Shown here: positions 25,961 to 35,831 of the stretch, in pieces
Numbering within the stretch: the stretch's first letter is position 1
Layout: every line of letters begins with the position of its first letter
NCBI GenBank assembly: GCA_964390565.1
Contig: CAYMII010000002.1
Location: 62,001 to 126,000, forward strand
Origin: UBA8529 sp964390565
GTDB taxonomy: Bacteria > Bacteroidota > Bacteroidia > Bacteroidales > Tenuifilaceae
Direction: 5' to 3'
Length of the DNA stretch: 64,000 nt
Position numbers and translations under genes: made by a program
Notes under the pieces: model-generated
The model's input: the letters and a program-made list of their open reading frames with translations, nothing else
Databases searched by the model: none
Told to the model about the DNA's origin: nothing

Positions 25961-27571
25961 ATGGAAAAAGAGAAAAAGAAAAGAGAATTCCCGCATACCT
26001 ATGTTATAATTTTTTCGCTAATTGTTATCGCAGCAATCTTAACATGGATTGTTCCGGGTGGCGAATTTGCAAGGGTTTCAAAAGATGTAAATGGAATTAG
26101 CAGAGAAGTAATTGTTCCAGGATCCTTCAGCAAGGTAGAGAGCCAAGGTCAATCGTGGCAAATATTTACAGCCATTTTCCAAGGGATGAAAAGAACCTAC
26201 GACATAATCTTTTACATATTGATGATTGGTGGTTCATTCTGGCTCATGAACGAGAGCAAAGCGCTTGATGTGGCTATTTATTCATTCTTGAATTTCACCA
26301 AACGAATAGAGCGCTTCAAACCGCTCAAAATGATTGGTGTGAACAATCTCGTGATAGCACTTATAATGATATGTTTCAGCTTTTTTGGGGCAGTTATTGG
26401 AATGAGCGAGGAGACCATTGCGTTTGTTGTGATATTCGTCCCTTTAGCAATTAGCATGGGCTATGACTCAATTGTAGGCATTTGCATGTGCTTTCTTGGT
26501 GCAGGCTTAGGCTTTGCCAGCGCTCTTTTAAATCCTTTTACAATAGGGATTGCCCAAGGCCTTTCAGGTATACCTCTTTTTTCAGGCATAGAATATCGAT
26601 TTATAATTTGGATTGTAATTAATGCAATTGGTATTGGGTACGTTTTATGGTACGCCAACAAAATCAAAAAGGATCCCAAAAAATCACCTGTTTACGAAAC
26701 GGATGAATATTGGCGACATAAAAACGAAAACGAAGAGAATGGATTAAAAACAAAACCAATGACCATTACTTGGGTAATTTTTGGTGCAATTGCCTTGGTT
26801 CTTGCTATTGCTTCGTTTTACTATCCTATAACTAATTTGTCGATTGGACAAAGTACAATTTCTGCACCAATAATCCCTGTTGCAACTGGTATATGGATAT
26901 TGTCGGGTTACTTAGCCATTAAGCATTCGGCTCAACTTCTTATTGTAAACATTCTACTATTCACAATCCTCTTTTTAATTGTTGGTGTGATGGGATATGG
27001 ATGGTACATTAAAGAAATTGCATCGCTCTTCCTAGTAATGGGAATACTTGCTGGTGCTGCTTTTGGTAAAAATGCTAACCAAATTGCTCGCCTTTTTATT
27101 GAGGGGGCAAAGGATATTATGTCGGCTGCTTTGGTAGTTGGCTTGGCGAGCGGCATAGTAGTTATTTTGGAGCAAGGTAAAATTATTGACTCACTTCTAT
27201 TCTACTCAGCCAGTTCAATGGAGGGATATAGCAAATTAGTTTCAGTTGCTATAATGTTTGTTTTCTACTGTTTATTAAATTTCATTATTGCATCGGGCTC
27301 AGCAAAAGCTGCACTTACAATTCCATTGATGTCGCAATTCTCAGACCTAATCGGTATTAGCCGTCAAACAACCGTTACAGTTTTTCAACTCGGTGGTGGT
27401 TTTACCAACCTTATTACACCAACTTCAGGCGTAATGGTAGGTGTACTTAGCATTGCCAAAATCCCTTATAATAAATGGTTTAGATGGTTCCTACCTTTAA
27501 TGCTCATACTCATTGTTGCAGGATTTTTACTACTAATTCCTACTATTTATATGAAGTTAAGCGGGTTTTAG
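25961..27571 (+). CDS. YfcC-family (DcuC-like) amino-acid/C4-dicarboxylate transporter
   Basis: The 536-residue protein has about 12-13 membrane helices. PHTYVIIFSLIVIAAILTWI (about 11-30) and WIVPGGEFAR near the N-terminus are typical of the YfcC/ArcD-like branch of the DcuC superfamily. GMSEETIAFVVIFVPLAI and NLITPTSGVMVGVLSIAKIP are conserved pore segments. The family includes basic-amino-acid antiporters and peptide or dicarboxylate carriers. Its divergent position from hutI, and the arcC-argF genes some 22 kb away, suggest histidine or another amino acid as substrate; this is inference. Confidence 0.88.
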   Translation: MEKEKKKREFPHTYVIIFSLIVIAAILTWIVPGGEFARVSKDVNGISREVIVPGSFSKVESQGQSWQIFTAIFQGMKRTYDIIFYILMIGGSFWLMNESKALDVAIYSFLNFTKRIERFKPLKMIGVNNLVIALIMICFSFFGAVIGMSEETIAFVVIFVPLAISMGYDSIVGICMCFLGAGLGFASALLNPFTIGIAQGLSGIPLFSGIEYRFIIWIVINAIGIGYVLWYANKIKKDPKKSPVYETDEYWRHKNENEENGLKTKPMTITWVIFGAIALVLAIASFYYPITNLSIGQSTISAPIIPVATGIWILSGYLAIKHSAQLLIVNILLFTILFLIVGVMGYGWYIKEIASLFLVMGILAGAAFGKNANQIARLFIEGAKDIMSAALVVGLASGIVVILEQGKIIDSLLFYSASSMEGYSKLVSVAIMFVFYCLLNFIIASGSAKAALTIPLMSQFSDLIGISRQTTVTVFQLGGGFTNLITPTSGVMVGVLSIAKIPYNKWFRWFLPLMLILIVAGFLLLIPTIYMKLSGF

Positions 27572-27597
27572 CAAAACTATATCAAATTAATTATGTT

Positions 27598-27632
27598 AAC
27601 AAAAGGCTTGACAATTCAAGCCTTTTTTGTTC
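27598..27632 (+). terminator. Terminator after the YfcC-type transporter
   Basis: The stem AAGGCTTG/CAAGCCTT has a short loop and a following T run. Confidence 0.85.
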
Positions 27633-27675
27633 TCTCGATAAAAATCATATATTTGCTTAACTAACCCATCAAACT

Positions 27676-29028
27676 ATGAAGAAGAGTTTACTTTTTACCC
27701 TTGCCTTTACCATGGCATTCGCAGTTTGCTCGGCACAGACCGACACTCTTAAGCAATCTACAAAAAAGGAAAAAATCAAAACAGGATGGAACGTAGGAGG
27801 GTTACCTGTTGTAGCCTTCGATACTGATCTTGGTTTTGAATATGGTGCTTTAGTTAACTTTTTTAACTATGGTGATGGAACAACTTATCCCCAATATAAA
27901 CACTCCATATATGCTGAAGTGTCACGCTATACAAAGGGAAGTGGAATTAATCGATTATTTTACGATTCAAAATATCTAATTCCTAACATAAGGGTTACAG
28001 CCGACTTGGCTTACCTCACAGATAAAACCTACGATTTTTATGGTTTTAATGGATATCAATCTGTTTATAATGAAAAATGGACGGACGACACTCAACCAAA
28101 ATCAATTTATGCTAGTAGGGTTTTTTACAAATACGATAGGAAATTAACCCGCTTTACAACTGATTTTCAAGGCAAACTAAAAGATAAACGCTTTGGTTGG
28201 GTTGCAGGTATTGGTCTTTATAATTTTCAAATTGACACAGTTGATATTGATAAACTTAATGAAGGCAAAAGCGGCTCGGATAAATTGCCTTACGTAGATG
28301 GTGGCTTATTTAACCGTTATGTTGATTGGGGAATTATTAATCCTGATGAAAGAGATGGTGGCTTTGTAACCTATCTTAAAACTGGATTCGTATTCGACAC
28401 CCGCGATAATGAGCCTAACCCCATGAAAGGAATCTGGTCTGAAGCCGTTTTAACCTATGCTCCATCGTTTATGGGTATCGGAAAAAAATACGAACATCTC
28501 AAGTTAAATATTACACATAGGCAATACTTTACATTAGTAAGAGAAAAGTTATCTTTCGTTTACCGATTGGGATATCAAACCACATTACTTGGCGATTGCC
28601 CATTCTACCTACAACCTAATATGGCGACACTATTCCTAAAAGGTGCTACAAGTGAAGGTTTAGGCGGCTCAAAAACATTGAGAGGTGTATTGAGGAACAG
28701 AGTTGTTGGGGATGGGATTGCCTATGGAAACCTTGAATTCCGTTGGAAATTTGCAAAGTTCTACTTTATAAAACAAAACTTCTATTTATCGTTCAACACC
28801 TTTATTGATGGTGGTCAAGTTGTAAAATCAATACCAATTGATCCGGTGGTTAGAAGAGACAATCCTGATTACTTTAGCAATAGCGATGAAAAACTTCACA
28901 TGAGCTATGGCGGGGGCTTAAGAATTGTTATGAATCAGAATTTCATCATTGCTGTCGACCACGGTAGAGTATTCGATAAGAAAGATGGAAATGCTGGTAC
29001 TTATATTGGTTTGAACTTCTTATTCTAA
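27676..29028 (+). CDS. Omp85-superfamily (BamA/TamA-like) outer-membrane beta-barrel
   Basis: The 450-residue protein has a signal peptide (to about residue 20, ACSAQ-like VCSAQ) and then goes almost directly into a barrel (NVGGLPVVAFDTDLGFEYG), with no POTRA domains. FVFDTRDNEPNPMKGIWSE and LGGSKTLRGVLRNRVVGDG correspond to the conserved surface-antigen elements, including the VRGY-like lid-loop motif (here LRG). The C-terminus YIGLNFLF ends in an aromatic, as in barrel substrates. POTRA-less members are common in Bacteroidota; their cargo is unknown. Confidence 0.87.
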   Translation: MKKSLLFTLAFTMAFAVCSAQTDTLKQSTKKEKIKTGWNVGGLPVVAFDTDLGFEYGALVNFFNYGDGTTYPQYKHSIYAEVSRYTKGSGINRLFYDSKYLIPNIRVTADLAYLTDKTYDFYGFNGYQSVYNEKWTDDTQPKSIYASRVFYKYDRKLTRFTTDFQGKLKDKRFGWVAGIGLYNFQIDTVDIDKLNEGKSGSDKLPYVDGGLFNRYVDWGIINPDERDGGFVTYLKTGFVFDTRDNEPNPMKGIWSEAVLTYAPSFMGIGKKYEHLKLNITHRQYFTLVREKLSFVYRLGYQTTLLGDCPFYLQPNMATLFLKGATSEGLGGSKTLRGVLRNRVVGDGIAYGNLEFRWKFAKFYFIKQNFYLSFNTFIDGGQVVKSIPIDPVVRRDNPDYFSNSDEKLHMSYGGGLRIVMNQNFIIAVDHGRVFDKKDGNAGTYIGLNFLF

Positions 29029-29055
29029 CAATTAGTAATATTATAAATAATAATT

Positions 29056-29086
29056 AAGCTCTTCTTCATTCAAGAAGGGCTTTTAC
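29056..29086 (+). terminator. Terminator after the Omp85-like gene
   Basis: The stem AAGCTCTTCTT/AAGAAGGGCTT carries one mismatch and is followed by T residues. Confidence 0.65.
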
Positions 29087-29136
29087 TATATTTTAAAGTT
29101 ACCTTTCTATAACCTAAAGCCCAAAAGCCTATAGCC

Positions 29137-31149
29137 TCACTTCCCTCTCCCATCTTTCAACTTTTGCAATCCAAACATCTCATCTCTAAACCTTGCAGCT
29201 TCAATAAAATCAAGGTCTTTGGCAGCACGCTCCATTGATTTTTTAGCATTATCAATCGCCTTGGTTAAAGCATCATCAGACATATACTTAACTACAGGAT
29301 CGGCTGCGTAATCAATCGTCTCGGGTTCCTTGTATGGATTAATGGTTTGAGTTTTGCCTTTACCCAAAACTGATGTTTGTGCTTTTACAATTTGGGTTGG
29401 GGTTATTCCATTCTCCTCATTATACTTAAGCTGCTTCTCGCGCCTACGATTGGTCTCATCGATGGTGATTTGCATCGAGCGGGTAACCTTATCGGCATAC
29501 ATAATTACCTTCCCGTTAATATTTCGAGCCGCACGACCAGCCGTTTGCGTTAGCGAACGGGCAGAACGCAAAAATCCTTCCTTATCTGCATCGAGAATGG
29601 TAACTAGTGATACCTCTGGTAAATCCAAACCTTCGCGGAGCAGGTTGACTCCAACTAAAACATCAAAAAGCCCTTTCCGTAGATGTTCCATAATCTCGAC
29701 CCTTTCGAGCGTTTCAACATCAGAATGGATATAACGACAACGTATATTAAACTTAACCAAGTATTTTACTAACTCCTCGGCCATTCGCTTGGTCAAAGTG
29801 GTAACAAGAACACGTTCGTTGATTGCCACGCAACGGTTAATTTCACCAATCAAGTCATCCACCTGATTAAGGCTAGGACGAACCTCTATTACAGGGTCTA
29901 AAAGGCCTGTAGGCCTTATCACTTGCTCAACAATAACCCCTTGCGATTGCTGCAACTCGTAATCGGCAGGCGTTGCGCTAACAAAAACAGACTGTCCAAT
30001 GAGATTTTCAAACTCTTCAAATTTCAAAGGTCTATTATCAACAGCAGCAGGCAAACGGAAACCATACTCAACAAGGGTATGCTTTCGTGAGTTATCACCA
30101 CCCTGCATCGCTCGTATCTGCGAAATTGTAACGTGGCTCTCGTCAATAACTGTTATAAAATCTTTTGGAAAATAGTCGAGCAAGCAGAAAGGTCGCATTC
30201 CCGATGGTCTACCATCGAAATACCTAGAATAGTTCTCGATTCCAGGGCAATAACCTAACTCACGAATCATCTCCAAATCGTACTCAACGCGCTGCTGAAT
30301 TCGTTTTGCCTCCAAACCTTTATCAATACTCTTGAAATAGTTAATCTGTTTAACCAAATCATCTTGAATCTCAATAATGGCAGAGTTCATGCGTTCTTTT
30401 GCGGCAATAAATATATTTGCCGGAAAAATCACAACTTCAGGTAATGATTCGATTCGCGATCCACTAATGGGATCGAACATTTCCAACTCTTCAATATCAT
30501 CACCAAAGAAAACCACCCGGATTCCAGTATCGCCATAGGCGATAAAAATATCGACGCTATCGCCTTTAACACGGAAGGTTCCTCGTTTAAATTCAACCTC
30601 ATTCCTAGAATAGAGGCTATCAACTAGCTGGCGAAGGAACTGATTACGGCTCAACTTCTGCCCAACCCTTAAGCGAATTGTACTATTATAAAAATCCTGC
30701 GGATTTCCAATTCCATACAAGCATGAAACCGATGAAACAACAATAACATCGCGCCTTCCAGAAAGTAATGATGAAGTTGTGCTAAGCCTTAACTTTTCAA
30801 TCTCATCATTAATAGATAGATCTTTTTCTATATAAGTATCGGTAACTGGCAAATAAGCCTCAGGTTGATAGTAATCGTAGTATGAAACAAAGTATTCAAC
30901 TGCATTCTCAGGAAAAAACTGCTTAAACTCCCCATAAAGCTGAGCGGCCAACGTTTTATTATGACTTAACACCAAAGTTGGACGATTAAGTCGAGCAACT
31001 ACATTGGCAATGGTAAAGGTCTTACCAGATCCTGTAACCCCTAATAGGGTTTGGTAACGCTCCCCATTAAGAAAGCCCTCCTCAAGCTGCTTAATAGCAG
31101 TTGGCTGATCGCCAGTAGGCTGAAAATCAGAAATTAGTTTAAAATCCAT
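29137..31149 (-). CDS. uvrB: Excinuclease ABC subunit B
   Basis: Damage-verification helicase of nucleotide-excision repair. The 670-residue protein has Walker A GVTGSGKT (37-44), the beta-hairpin YYDYYQPEAYLP (about 91-102) that clamps DNA, DESHV (motif II), the helicase motif VSLVTILDADKEGFLRS, and a C-terminal UVR domain (MERAAKDLDFIEAARFRDEM) that binds UvrA/UvrC. The length is normal. It is monocistronic as far as can be seen. Confidence 0.98.
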   Translation of the reverse strand: MDFKLISDFQPTGDQPTAIKQLEEGFLNGERYQTLLGVTGSGKTFTIANVVARLNRPTLVLSHNKTLAAQLYGEFKQFFPENAVEYFVSYYDYYQPEAYLPVTDTYIEKDLSINDEIEKLRLSTTSSLLSGRRDVIVVSSVSCLYGIGNPQDFYNSTIRLRVGQKLSRNQFLRQLVDSLYSRNEVEFKRGTFRVKGDSVDIFIAYGDTGIRVVFFGDDIEELEMFDPISGSRIESLPEVVIFPANIFIAAKERMNSAIIEIQDDLVKQINYFKSIDKGLEAKRIQQRVEYDLEMIRELGYCPGIENYSRYFDGRPSGMRPFCLLDYFPKDFITVIDESHVTISQIRAMQGGDNSRKHTLVEYGFRLPAAVDNRPLKFEEFENLIGQSVFVSATPADYELQQSQGVIVEQVIRPTGLLDPVIEVRPSLNQVDDLIGEINRCVAINERVLVTTLTKRMAEELVKYLVKFNIRCRYIHSDVETLERVEIMEHLRKGLFDVLVGVNLLREGLDLPEVSLVTILDADKEGFLRSARSLTQTAGRAARNINGKVIMYADKVTRSMQITIDETNRRREKQLKYNEENGITPTQIVKAQTSVLGKGKTQTINPYKEPETIDYAADPVVKYMSDDALTKAIDNAKKSMERAAKDLDFIEAARFRDEMFGLQKLKDGRGK

Positions 31150-31215
31150 CTTAAGAAAATCTGGGGTAAAGATAACTAAAGAAAAGGGCTATAAGAAGAG
31201 GTAAATAGTAATGTA

Positions 31216-31647
31216 TTAATTTGCGCAGAATGGATCTCGAAAAACCTCTGGGGCTTCAGTTTTTACCAACTGATTTTGAATCAATTGCATCAAATTTTCA
31301 GCAATAATAGGTTTTGGAATATAGGCTGAACAGCCTGCTTGTAAACACTTCTCTTTATCGCCATAAACTACGCATGCAGTTTGGGCAATAATTGGAATAT
31401 TTGGAGCAATACCCTTAATGATAACTGCTGCCTGAAGCCCATTGATTCCATTCATTTTGATATCAAGAAGTATAAGATCAATACCTCTTGTTCTACGTAC
31501 AATCTCAATGGCCTTTTCGCCACTTTCGGCAAAAAGCAGTTTAGCCCCTGTTTTTGAAAGGATTATTTCCAGCAGCATTGAGCTAGCTGGATCGTCTTCT
31601 ACAATTAAGAAGAGTTTATCTTTCCATAAATTAGAACTTCCGGGCAT
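31216..31647 (-). CDS. Stand-alone response-regulator receiver protein (CheY-like)
   Basis: The 143-residue protein is a single REC domain. It has the acidic pair Asp18-Asp19, phospho-acceptor Asp62 in LLDIKMNG, Thr90 (IAQTAC) and Lys112 (PKP). There is no output domain, so signalling must go by protein contact or phosphotransfer. It is divergent from the multi-PAS histidine kinase, with 235 bp between. That kinase has no receiver of its own, so the two may be partners. Confidence 0.93.
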   Translation of the reverse strand: MPGSSNLWKDKLFLIVEDDPASSMLLEIILSKTGAKLLFAESGEKAIEIVRRTRGIDLILLDIKMNGINGLQAAVIIKGIAPNIPIIAQTACVVYGDKEKCLQAGCSAYIPKPIIAENLMQLIQNQLVKTEAPEVFRDPFCAN

Positions 31648-31882
31648 GTTTTCTCAAATAAAGTTTGAAATTAAAAATAAATTAATCAAATAGCAATCAC
31701 AAATTTATTTTAATTGAAAAAAGAAATCAAAAAAATTGACAGTACCTTTAAATGTTAGATATTTGTTTCTTATGCAGATGTTTTGAATCAATTTAACAAT
31801 GAACCTTTCTCAATATTTGAAAGGGATAAATCGAAACAAAAGAACCTATTACGCGTTAATAGAATATCAATAAAATTGAGCA

Positions 31883-34800
31883 ATGGCATTCAAACGAAAG
31901 GAATTTAATATTTCAACTCTTATTGATAATTTAGTTATCGCTTTTATCTATATAATTGCGGCTCTTGTTACTACCCTCTCTGTAAAAGACTCTTCATTCC
32001 CGTTCTACTATGCATTAACAACAGGGCTTATGGCCGGTATTGTTATTGTAAAAGGGACCAAATCTTTGTTGGGCTTTTTTATTGGAACAATAATTTGGCA
32101 AGTAATAACGGTAATAACCTCGTTATCGTCGCTTCAACTATCGGTAACCAACTCGTTACTTTTCATCTTTTCTGAAGGGTTAACCCTTTTTATAATATCG
32201 AAAGCATTACAATCCATAAATGATAAAAACTCGCTAATTGAACAAACCAATGGTTTGGTTAGGTTCTTTTCAACCTCGCTCCTCGCTCCTATCCCCCAGG
32301 CATTAGCAATCTCTTATTTGCTATTAAATAAGGGACTCGCCGATTCTAGCATATCGTTATTTAGGCTTATAAATCTATCATGGCTAAGTATTGTCGTGTC
32401 TATAATATCTATTTCACCTATTTTCATTGCATTCTCGAACGGTGTAAACTTTAAAAAGAACTTTTCCACTATAAAATTCTCATGGGAACTCGCCTTATTC
32501 CTAATAATCTTAATAACGCCAAATGCCCTTGAGATTTTGAATATTACTGAGCCACCTTATTCCTTTCCTATACAATATTTAGTTTTCCCAACAATCTTCA
32601 TAATAGCGTTTAGAAAAGAATCAAAAACGCTATCGTTCAGCATTTTAACATTCTACTTAATAACCATTTATGCTGCGAGTACAAGCCATGGGCTTTTCTT
32701 TAGCACCAACAAGTTCTTAAATGCATCAAACATATACTACTTTATTCTTTTCTTCCTACTAATGTCTCTAATATTAGGAGTTACTGTAAACGAAAAACGC
32801 TTAGCGTTTGAATCGCTAAAAAGATCGTTTAGCAATGCAGAAGAAGAAGTAACTCGACAAATAACAATTTTCAGGGAACTTAACTCAAAACTTTTCGAAG
32901 AGATTGAGCAGAAAGGGTTAATAGAAAGAGAGCTGAGCGAAAGCAAAGATATGATTGAAGAATCGCAAGCCGTTGCAAGCATTGTAAGTTGGCAGTTCGA
33001 TGTTGAAAGAAATGTGATGACTTGGTCAAAATCTGCAACTAAAGTACTTGGATTTGAGAACAACCAACTCCCGTTAAACATTGAAGCCTATAAAAAACTT
33101 ATACATCCCGACGATATTAAATTTGCCGATGAAGTTATCGGAAACTCATTAAAAACGCCTACTCACTTTGAAATTGAGCTAAAGCATCTCTTCCCAAACC
33201 AAAGCATTAGATACTTTCTGATAAGGGGTAAATCCTTTGGAAACAAAGGAAAAATAGACCATATTATTGGGCTATTACTCGATATCACAAAGATGAAGGA
33301 GATTGAAAAGCAACTCTTAGAGAAAGAGGAAAAATATCGAGCTCTTTTTGAATCAAATATCGACTCTGTAAGCGTTATTAACCCTGAGGATAAGACTTTC
33401 GTTGATGTTAATCAAACCTTTGAAAAGAGATACGGCTATAGCAGAACCGAAATAGTTGGGAAACCTTACTCATTAATTACTGCAGAGGTTGATGAAACCT
33501 ATTCAGCAATTGATCATGCGTTTCGAAATGGGTCTCATAGAGTACAATCAAGAACACACAAAAGGAAAAATGGTGAAGAGTTTTATGCCGAAGGAATATT
33601 TGTAAAATTCATGCTTGCAGGCAAACCTTTAATTTTCGTTATCTCCCAAGACATAACTAAACGAAAAGTTGCTGAAAAAGCGCTTGCAGAAAGAGAGTTG
33701 CAATATCGATTATTCTTTGAGTCGGATTTAATTGGAATGGCAGAGGCAACGCCCCAAAAGGAGTGGATAACATTCAACAATAAACTTTGTACAATTTTAG
33801 GGTATAAGGCAAATGAACTTATCCAAATGACCTGGGATACATTAACACATCCTGAGGATTATAAAATGGAGATGAAGTCTTATAACGATTTAATAGTTCG
33901 TAAAAACAGTGGCTACAGTATTGAAAAACGATTTATAAGAAAAGACGGCACTTACATTTATTGTAAAGTTGCAGTAAAAGCCATTTTAAGTCCAAGCGGT
34001 ACTATATCTCACTTTGTTCAGCTGATTGAGGATATATCTGCACGAAAGCAAATTGAAAGAGAACTTCTAGAGAGTAGAGCAACTCTACGAAGAGCACAAC
34101 AAATTGCTAAACTTGGAAGTTGGACATGGAATCCATCAAAAAACCACATTACAATTAACGACGAGGCATACCCACTTCTTGGATGGAAAAGATCTCAAGG
34201 TCCTTTTACAATCAAAAATTTCATTGAAACGGTTTCAACAGAAAAAAGAGAAACCGTAGAAATACTAATAAATGATTGTATAAAGGAACAGAAGTCGATG
34301 GAAAGCATCGAAATTCCAATTGTATTATCAAACAACGAATTACGATATATTCTATTAAATCTAGGTTACAATTTTGGCAGCTCTGTAAATGTTTCAGAGG
34401 TTGTTGCCACCATGGCAGATATTACAGATATTAAGAAAGCCGAAATTGCTCTTAAAGAGGCAAACTCACTTAAAGACCAAATTTTTTCAATTATTGCACA
34501 TGATCTTCGAGGGCCTATAGGAAGTATAAACCAGATGATTGCCTATATAGCGAATGAGCATGATTCAATTGATATTGAAACAAGAAGAGAACTTCTAAGC
34601 TCACTTAAGGATACAACTCAAGAAACATTTAACTTGCTTGAAAACTTACTTGATTGGGCTCGCAGTCAACGAAAAGTTGTTTATAAGCCTGAGAAAATCA
34701 ATTTGAAAAACTCAGCAGATAATGCTATCTCGTTGCTATCGGGACTTGCATCTCCCAAAAGCATAACAATAGAAAACAAAATTGAAAGTAACATTATTGC

Positions 34801-35140
34801 ATTTGCAGATCCCTATATGCTAAATACGATATTCCGCAATTTGCTCTCAAATGCAATTAAATTCACACCAAAAAATGGTCAAATAAGTATTGAAGGTCAA
34901 AACACAGGTGAAATAGTAACTATAAAGTTTATTGACTCCGGTATAGGTATACCAAAAAAGGTAATTGATAAAATATTCGACGAAAATAATAACTACTCGA
35001 CCCCTGGTACCAATAATGAAAAGGGTACTGGATTGGGTTTAAAACTTGTTCATAGACTCATTAGCCAGAATAACGGCACAATCGCTGTTGATTCAAAACA
35101 AAATATTGGAACAACATTCACAATTACCCTCCCTTCTTAG
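31883..35140 (+). CDS. Multi-PAS sensor histidine kinase with N-terminal membrane domain
   Basis: The 1085-residue protein begins with a MASE1-like block of about eight to nine membrane helices (residues 10-300) and then a coiled coil (about 305-360). Four PAS/PAC modules follow (about 365-475, 480-600, 610-735, 740-860), the second and third with clear boxes such as YRALFESNIDSVSVINPED. HisKA has the phospho-acceptor His873 (SIIAHDLRGPIG), and the HATPase has NLLSNAIKFTP, GIGIP and GTGLGLKLV. There is no receiver or Hpt domain. The likely partner is the divergent orphan receiver at 31216-31647. Confidence 0.93.
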   Translation: MAFKRKEFNISTLIDNLVIAFIYIIAALVTTLSVKDSSFPFYYALTTGLMAGIVIVKGTKSLLGFFIGTIIWQVITVITSLSSLQLSVTNSLLFIFSEGLTLFIISKALQSINDKNSLIEQTNGLVRFFSTSLLAPIPQALAISYLLLNKGLADSSISLFRLINLSWLSIVVSIISISPIFIAFSNGVNFKKNFSTIKFSWELALFLIILITPNALEILNITEPPYSFPIQYLVFPTIFIIAFRKESKTLSFSILTFYLITIYAASTSHGLFFSTNKFLNASNIYYFILFFLLMSLILGVTVNEKRLAFESLKRSFSNAEEEVTRQITIFRELNSKLFEEIEQKGLIERELSESKDMIEESQAVASIVSWQFDVERNVMTWSKSATKVLGFENNQLPLNIEAYKKLIHPDDIKFADEVIGNSLKTPTHFEIELKHLFPNQSIRYFLIRGKSFGNKGKIDHIIGLLLDITKMKEIEKQLLEKEEKYRALFESNIDSVSVINPEDKTFVDVNQTFEKRYGYSRTEIVGKPYSLITAEVDETYSAIDHAFRNGSHRVQSRTHKRKNGEEFYAEGIFVKFMLAGKPLIFVISQDITKRKVAEKALAERELQYRLFFESDLIGMAEATPQKEWITFNNKLCTILGYKANELIQMTWDTLTHPEDYKMEMKSYNDLIVRKNSGYSIEKRFIRKDGTYIYCKVAVKAILSPSGTISHFVQLIEDISARKQIERELLESRATLRRAQQIAKLGSWTWNPSKNHITINDEAYPLLGWKRSQGPFTIKNFIETVSTEKRETVEILINDCIKEQKSMESIEIPIVLSNNELRYILLNLGYNFGSSVNVSEVVATMADITDIKKAEIALKEANSLKDQIFSIIAHDLRGPIGSINQMIAYIANEHDSIDIETRRELLSSLKDTTQETFNLLENLLDWARSQRKVVYKPEKINLKNSADNAISLLSGLASPKSITIENKIESNIIAFADPYMLNTIFRNLLSNAIKFTPKNGQISIEGQNTGEIVTIKFIDSGIGIPKKVIDKIFDENNNYSTPGTNNEKGTGLGLKLVHRLISQNNGTIAVDSKQNIGTTFTITLPS

Positions 35141-35212
35141 CATATAAAACTGTCATCGAGTTTCAATTCGACTAATCACAGCTACAACTCTTAAAAACCT
35201 CGTTTTTTATTT

Positions 35213-35220
35213 TATTTTTG
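35213..35220 (+). promoter_or_regulatory. -7 box of mntP
   Basis: TATTTTTG matches TAnnTTTG and lies only 17 nt before the mntP start codon, which leaves no space for a manganese riboswitch in the leader. Confidence 0.4.
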
Positions 35221-35237
35221 CAAGCAAATAAAAGGCT

Positions 35238-35795
35238 ATGGATTTAATCACGCTTTTCCTTCTTTCAATTGGTCTTTGCTTCGACACTTTTGCAGTTTCT
35301 GTATCAAGCGGCTTACTTAGGAAAGAGATAGTTTTTTGGCAGGCAGTTCGTATCGCTTTTTTTCTTGCAATTTTTCAGGCAACAATGCCCGTTTTAGGCT
35401 GGCTTGGTGGGATAACCATTAAAGATTGGATGGAGTCTTTTGATCATTGGGTTGCCCTTGGAATTCTTTCAATCCTTGGCATAAAAATGCTTGTTGAAAG
35501 TTTTAAAAAAGATGAAGAAAAGAACATTAATCCGCTTGATATTAAAGTGATAATCAGTATGGCCTTAGCAACGAGTATCGATGCGTTTGCTGTTGGAATT
35601 AGTTTTGCAATTATTGAAGTAAACATGCTTTTGGCCTTTATTATAATAGGATCGGTAACCTTTATAACTTCGATGCTAGGTATACTGTTTGGTAAGAAAA
35701 CAGGCTCACACTTTGGTCAAAAAATGGAGATTATTGGAGGTATTATTCTAATAGCAATCGGAATAAAAATAGTGCTCGAACATCAGCAGATCTAG
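35238..35795 (+). CDS. mntP: Manganese efflux pump MntP
   Basis: Exports Mn(II) across the inner membrane. The 185-residue protein has six predicted helices in two homologous halves, with the conserved acidic signatures CFDTFAVS in helix 1 and TSIDAFAVG in the second half, as in the DUF204/MntP family. There is no accessory gene. In Enterobacteria the gene is controlled by MntR and a yybP-ykoY riboswitch; here the leader is too short for the latter. Confidence 0.94.
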   Translation: MDLITLFLLSIGLCFDTFAVSVSSGLLRKEIVFWQAVRIAFFLAIFQATMPVLGWLGGITIKDWMESFDHWVALGILSILGIKMLVESFKKDEEKNINPLDIKVIISMALATSIDAFAVGISFAIIEVNMLLAFIIIGSVTFITSMLGILFGKKTGSHFGQKMEIIGGIILIAIGIKIVLEHQQI

Positions 35796-35831
35796 CTTAA
35801 CACCTTAAATAAATTACAAACTGTAAGCTAA

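Noticed and set aside
29095..29136. CCTAAAGCC-like short repeat after the Omp85-like gene
   Set aside because: Too short and imperfect to call; probably simple-sequence debris between convergent genes.
35141..35237. yybP-ykoY manganese riboswitch before mntP
   Set aside because: The spacer is under 100 nt and the best promoter leaves almost no leader.
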